Notes under the pieces: model-generated
Databases searched by the model: none
Seen by the model: only the letters and a program-made list of their open reading frames with translations
Told to the model about the DNA's origin: nothing
Translations under genes and position numbers: made by a program
Source: Lichenihabitans sp033947565
GTDB taxonomy: Bacteria; Pseudomonadota; Alphaproteobacteria; Rhizobiales; Beijerinckiaceae
Direction: 5' to 3'
Length of the DNA stretch: 64,000 bases
Assembly: GCF_033947565.1 (NCBI RefSeq)
Contig: NZ_JARPVX010000005.1
Location: forward strand, 1-64,000
Shown: positions 61,567-64,000 of the stretch, in pieces
Position numbering within the stretch: position 1 is the stretch's first letter
How the letters are laid out: each line of letters starts with the position of its first letter

Positions 61567-62763
61567 TTACCAGTCGAAGGTCTTGGCGGGTTGCGCCTCG
61601 AGTGCGCTCAAGGTGAAGACCGTGGGGCGTTCCGCTGTTGCAAGATGGAGCGCCGCCCAGGCCTCGAGCTTCGTGAGCGTCGCGCTCGCGTCGCAGTCAG
61701 GTCCGATACCGATCAGCGCCTTGAGCCGGTCGCCTTCTGCCGGACGCATGAGCCGGACAACGGCCCATCGCACCCCGGGGCGCTCGCACAAGCGCCCAGC
61801 CACGGCGCTCGGCGACACATTGATACCGCCGACCTGCACCATTCCGTCGCGGCGTCCGCCGAGGGAGAACCCACGGTCGCCGATGCGCGTCACGCGGTCC
61901 ATCAGCTTATGATGCGACCCGTCCCGGTGGACGAGGCAAGCGGCCTCGGCGTCCTGGGGCTCCAGGAACTGCCAATGCGGCATCAGATCGTAGGACGCAC
62001 CCGGTGCGGCCCGCCAGGCGATCCCAGCCGTTTCGGACGACCCGTAGACCTCCGTCATGCGGGCCAGGCCACGCTCGGCCAAGCGATCCAACGTTTCGGC
62101 CGGACATGGTGCGGTGGACACGACACCTTCGACCTGCTCCGGCCAATCCGGAAGGCTGCACGCCAGATAGGCCCATCGCTCGGGAAAGGACACAAGGAGG
62201 TCACCCGGTTGAAGGGTCGCCCGCAGGGCCGCGATGTTGAAGCGTTCCGCCTCGATGCAGGGAACGTCGAGGGCGTCCGGCATCAGGGCGGTGAACAGGA
62301 ACCCGTAGATGTGGTGCGCCGGTGCGAGCGCCACGATGCGGCGGCGATCGCGGAACCTGTTGGCCAGTGCCTCGACCTCGACGGCGAGAAAGGCTTGCAT
62401 GTGGGTGCAGCGCTTGGCGGGGCCCGTCGAACCCGACGTCGAGAACGTCACCTCGGCGTCGCCCGACCCCCAGGAGCGCTGGATGACGTCAAGCCAGGCA
62501 CCGAAGGTCGGGGCCGACAAGAGGTCCTGCTCGACGCCCGCCTTGTGCAGGTGGAACATTTCGTTCGCGGCCGCGCACAAGCGCAGAAGATCAAGGGAAT
62601 CGCAGCCCCAGGCTTCCGGACTGGACAGCAGCATGTCGTTTACCGCGGCAGTCTGGACCTTGGCTGCCGCCGCTTTGCCGCGCAGCATACGCCACTCGGC
62701 TTCCAACAAGCTGCGCAAAACCCGCGCAAGCGCATCGCGCGTCAGGAACGGCTGGGCAAGCAT
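61567..62763 (-). CDS. 4-coumarate-CoA ligase, PYP activation type
   Basis: About 398 residues, shorter than ordinary acyl-CoA ligases (about 550). ANL-family motifs: TFSTSGSTGPAKRCTHM (P-loop), ALAPAHHIYGFLFTAL, MTEVYGSSETAGIAW and GGRRDGMVQVGGINVSPS. The compact length and these motifs match the TIGR02372 group of coumarate-CoA ligases that activate p-coumarate for attachment to photoactive yellow protein. ATG 62763 is preferred (AGGG upstream); TTG 62799 would add 12 residues. A PYP homologue with its Cys is encoded about 3 kb downstream on the same strand, which strongly supports the role. No tyrosine ammonia-lyase is in the window. Confidence 0.87.
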   Translation of the reverse strand: MLAQPFLTRDALARVLRSLLEAEWRMLRGKAAAAKVQTAAVNDMLLSSPEAWGCDSLDLLRLCAAANEMFHLHKAGVEQDLLSAPTFGAWLDVIQRSWGSGDAEVTFSTSGSTGPAKRCTHMQAFLAVEVEALANRFRDRRRIVALAPAHHIYGFLFTALMPDALDVPCIEAERFNIAALRATLQPGDLLVSFPERWAYLACSLPDWPEQVEGVVSTAPCPAETLDRLAERGLARMTEVYGSSETAGIAWRAAPGASYDLMPHWQFLEPQDAEAACLVHRDGSHHKLMDRVTRIGDRGFSLGGRRDGMVQVGGINVSPSAVAGRLCERPGVRWAVVRLMRPAEGDRLKALIGIGPDCDASATLTKLEAWAALHLATAERPTVFTLSALEAQPAKTFDW

Positions 62764-62837
62764 GACCAAAGCCCTACCATTCCGTACCAACCCCTTCAAT
62801 CCGAACGAGGAAGGCTACCTGCGACGCACCCCGCCGC

Positions 62838-63893
62838 CTATCCGGCCAGCGCCGGATAGTCGGTGTAGCCTTCCGCTCCCCGGGCATACATCGTTGAGCG
62901 GTCGAGTTCGTTGTAGGGACCGTCGGTCTGCAATCGTGCCGGAAGGTCGGGGTTGGCGATGAAGCGGACGCCGAACGCAATGGCGTCGGCCGCCCCCGAG
63001 TCGAGATCCTGCTGCGATTGCTCTAGCGTGAAGCGCTCGTTGGTGATGAAGACGCCGCCGAACTGCTTTTTCAGCGAAGGCGCCAACCGGTCGGCCTCGA
63101 CATGCTCGCGAGCGAACAGGAAGGCCAGTCCGCGCTTCCCGCACTCCCGCGCCACATAGAAGAAGGTTGAGGCCGCATCGCTGTCACCCATGTCGTGGGC
63201 GTCACCGCGGGGCGCGAGATGCAGGCCGACCCGGTCTGCCCCCCAGACGTCGATGGCGGCGTCGATCGTTTCCAGCATCAATCGAGCCCGGTTCTCGATC
63301 GAGCCGCCATAAGCGTCCTGCCGCTTGTTGGTCTTGTCCTGCAGGAACTGGTCGAGCAGGTAGCCGTTCGCGCCATGCAGTTCGACGCCGTCGAACCCCG
63401 CCTTCTTGGCGTTGGCGGCGCCGACCCGGTAGGCTTCGACGATGCCGGGGATCTCGCCGATGTCGAGGGCCCGCGGCGTGGGATAGGGTCGCTCGGGCCG
63501 CAACAAACTGACGTGGCCGGCGGCCGCAATGGCGCTCGGCGCGACAGGTGGCATGCCACCGAGCAACGACGGATCCGAGATGCGACCGACGTGCCAGAGC
63601 TGCATCACCATACGGCCACCGGCCGTGTGAACGGCATCGGTGATGACCCGCCAGCCGGCGACCTGTTCATCCGACCAGATGCCCGGGGTGTTGGCATAGC
63701 CGACGCCCATCGGGGTCACCGACGTCGCTTCCGTCACGATCAAACCCGCCGATGCGCGCTGAACGTAATAGTCCACCATCAACGGCGTCGGAACACGCTC
63801 ATCCGTGGCCCGAGCACGCGTGAGCGGCGCCATGATGATGCGGTTGGGCAGCATCAGCGCGCCGACCTTGAGAGGATCGAAAAGACCAGGCAT
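62838..63893 (-). CDS. Old Yellow Enzyme family ene-reductase
   Basis: About 351 residues, FMN-dependent TIM barrel. Motifs: LPNRIIMAPLTRARA at the N-terminus, MQLWHVGRIS (flavin-site Gln and His), GFDGVELHGANGYLLDQFL and the catalytic-type Tyr in QDAYGGSIENRARL. These match the NemA/XenA-type alkene reductases that use NAD(P)H to reduce activated double bonds. ATG 63893 is preferred (AGG upstream) over 63908. It precedes the coumarate-CoA ligase gene on the same strand; a connection to p-coumarate metabolism is possible, but such reductases are common and often stand alone. Confidence 0.92.
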   Translation of the reverse strand: MPGLFDPLKVGALMLPNRIIMAPLTRARATDERVPTPLMVDYYVQRASAGLIVTEATSVTPMGVGYANTPGIWSDEQVAGWRVITDAVHTAGGRMVMQLWHVGRISDPSLLGGMPPVAPSAIAAAGHVSLLRPERPYPTPRALDIGEIPGIVEAYRVGAANAKKAGFDGVELHGANGYLLDQFLQDKTNKRQDAYGGSIENRARLMLETIDAAIDVWGADRVGLHLAPRGDAHDMGDSDAASTFFYVARECGKRGLAFLFAREHVEADRLAPSLKKQFGGVFITNERFTLEQSQQDLDSGAADAIAFGVRFIANPDLPARLQTDGPYNELDRSTMYARGAEGYTDYPALAG

Positions 63894-64000
63894 CCGGAAT
63901 GACCTCATGGCAGCCGCTTCGGCTGAAAGTTCGACGTTTGTCGAACATCCATGGACGTGGGGCGACGGTTTGGCAATGCCGACCGGCCCGATGAACGCTC

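Overview
The window reads as high-GC chromosomal DNA from an alphaproteobacterium, most likely order Hyphomicrobiales (Methylobacterium/Beijerinckiaceae-like). The evidence is the alphaproteobacterial-type initiator tRNA at the left edge, two HWE-family histidine kinases, a CheB-CheR-PAS kinase, an operon pairing ribose-type ABC transport genes with DhaK/DhaL genes, and a Wzy-type exopolysaccharide locus. The genus is inferred from gene content only. No integrase, transposase or CRISPR array was seen.

Layout. 1-1.7 kb: the 3' part of tRNA-fMet with a terminator, then sparse small genes. 1.7-8.9 kb: signalling genes, namely two small proteins, a Crp/Fnr regulator, a sensorless HWE kinase, a receiver whose phospho-Asp is Asn, a normal receiver, and a frameshifted CheB-CheR-PAS-HWE kinase. 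9.2-18.2 kb: one eight-gene minus-strand operon for uptake and phosphorylation of a small polyol or ketose. It contains a short-chain dehydrogenase, a ribose-type ABC transporter and two DhaK/DhaL pairs, one DhaK being fused to a SorC-type transcription regulator.

18.9-55.1 kb: an exopolysaccharide locus with flippase, glycosyltransferases, chain-length/kinase-like protein, Wzy-like polymerase, initiating sugar transferase, GDP-mannose dehydratase, glycoside hydrolase and Wza/ExoF-type export protein. Inside it lies a three-gene PKS-NRPS line (37.4-50.0 kb): A-PCP, then KS-AT-ACP-aminotransferase-C-A-PCP, then a degenerate C-(vestigial A)-PCP-TE. A cupin/JmjC-like oxygenase, an alpha/beta hydrolase and a methyltransferase sit next to it. 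An AT-richer segment with an atypical LuxR-type regulator (55.7-56.5 kb) closes the region.

56.7-63.9 kb: a minus-strand photosensory and cyclic-di-GMP module. It encodes a GGDEF-EAL protein, a BLUF photoreceptor, a photoactive yellow protein (PYP) homologue with conserved chromophore Cys, Tyr and Glu, and a PAS-GGDEF diguanylate cyclase, preceded by a PYP-type 4-coumarate-CoA ligase and an Old Yellow Enzyme. The four sensor/c-di-GMP genes are tightly spaced and look like one operon. Working model (inference): light sensed by PYP and BLUF sets c-di-GMP levels and may control the neighbouring exopolysaccharide genes. The PKS-NRPS line probably makes a short peptide-polyketide containing a beta-amino unit. 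These two systems are the most noteworthy content.
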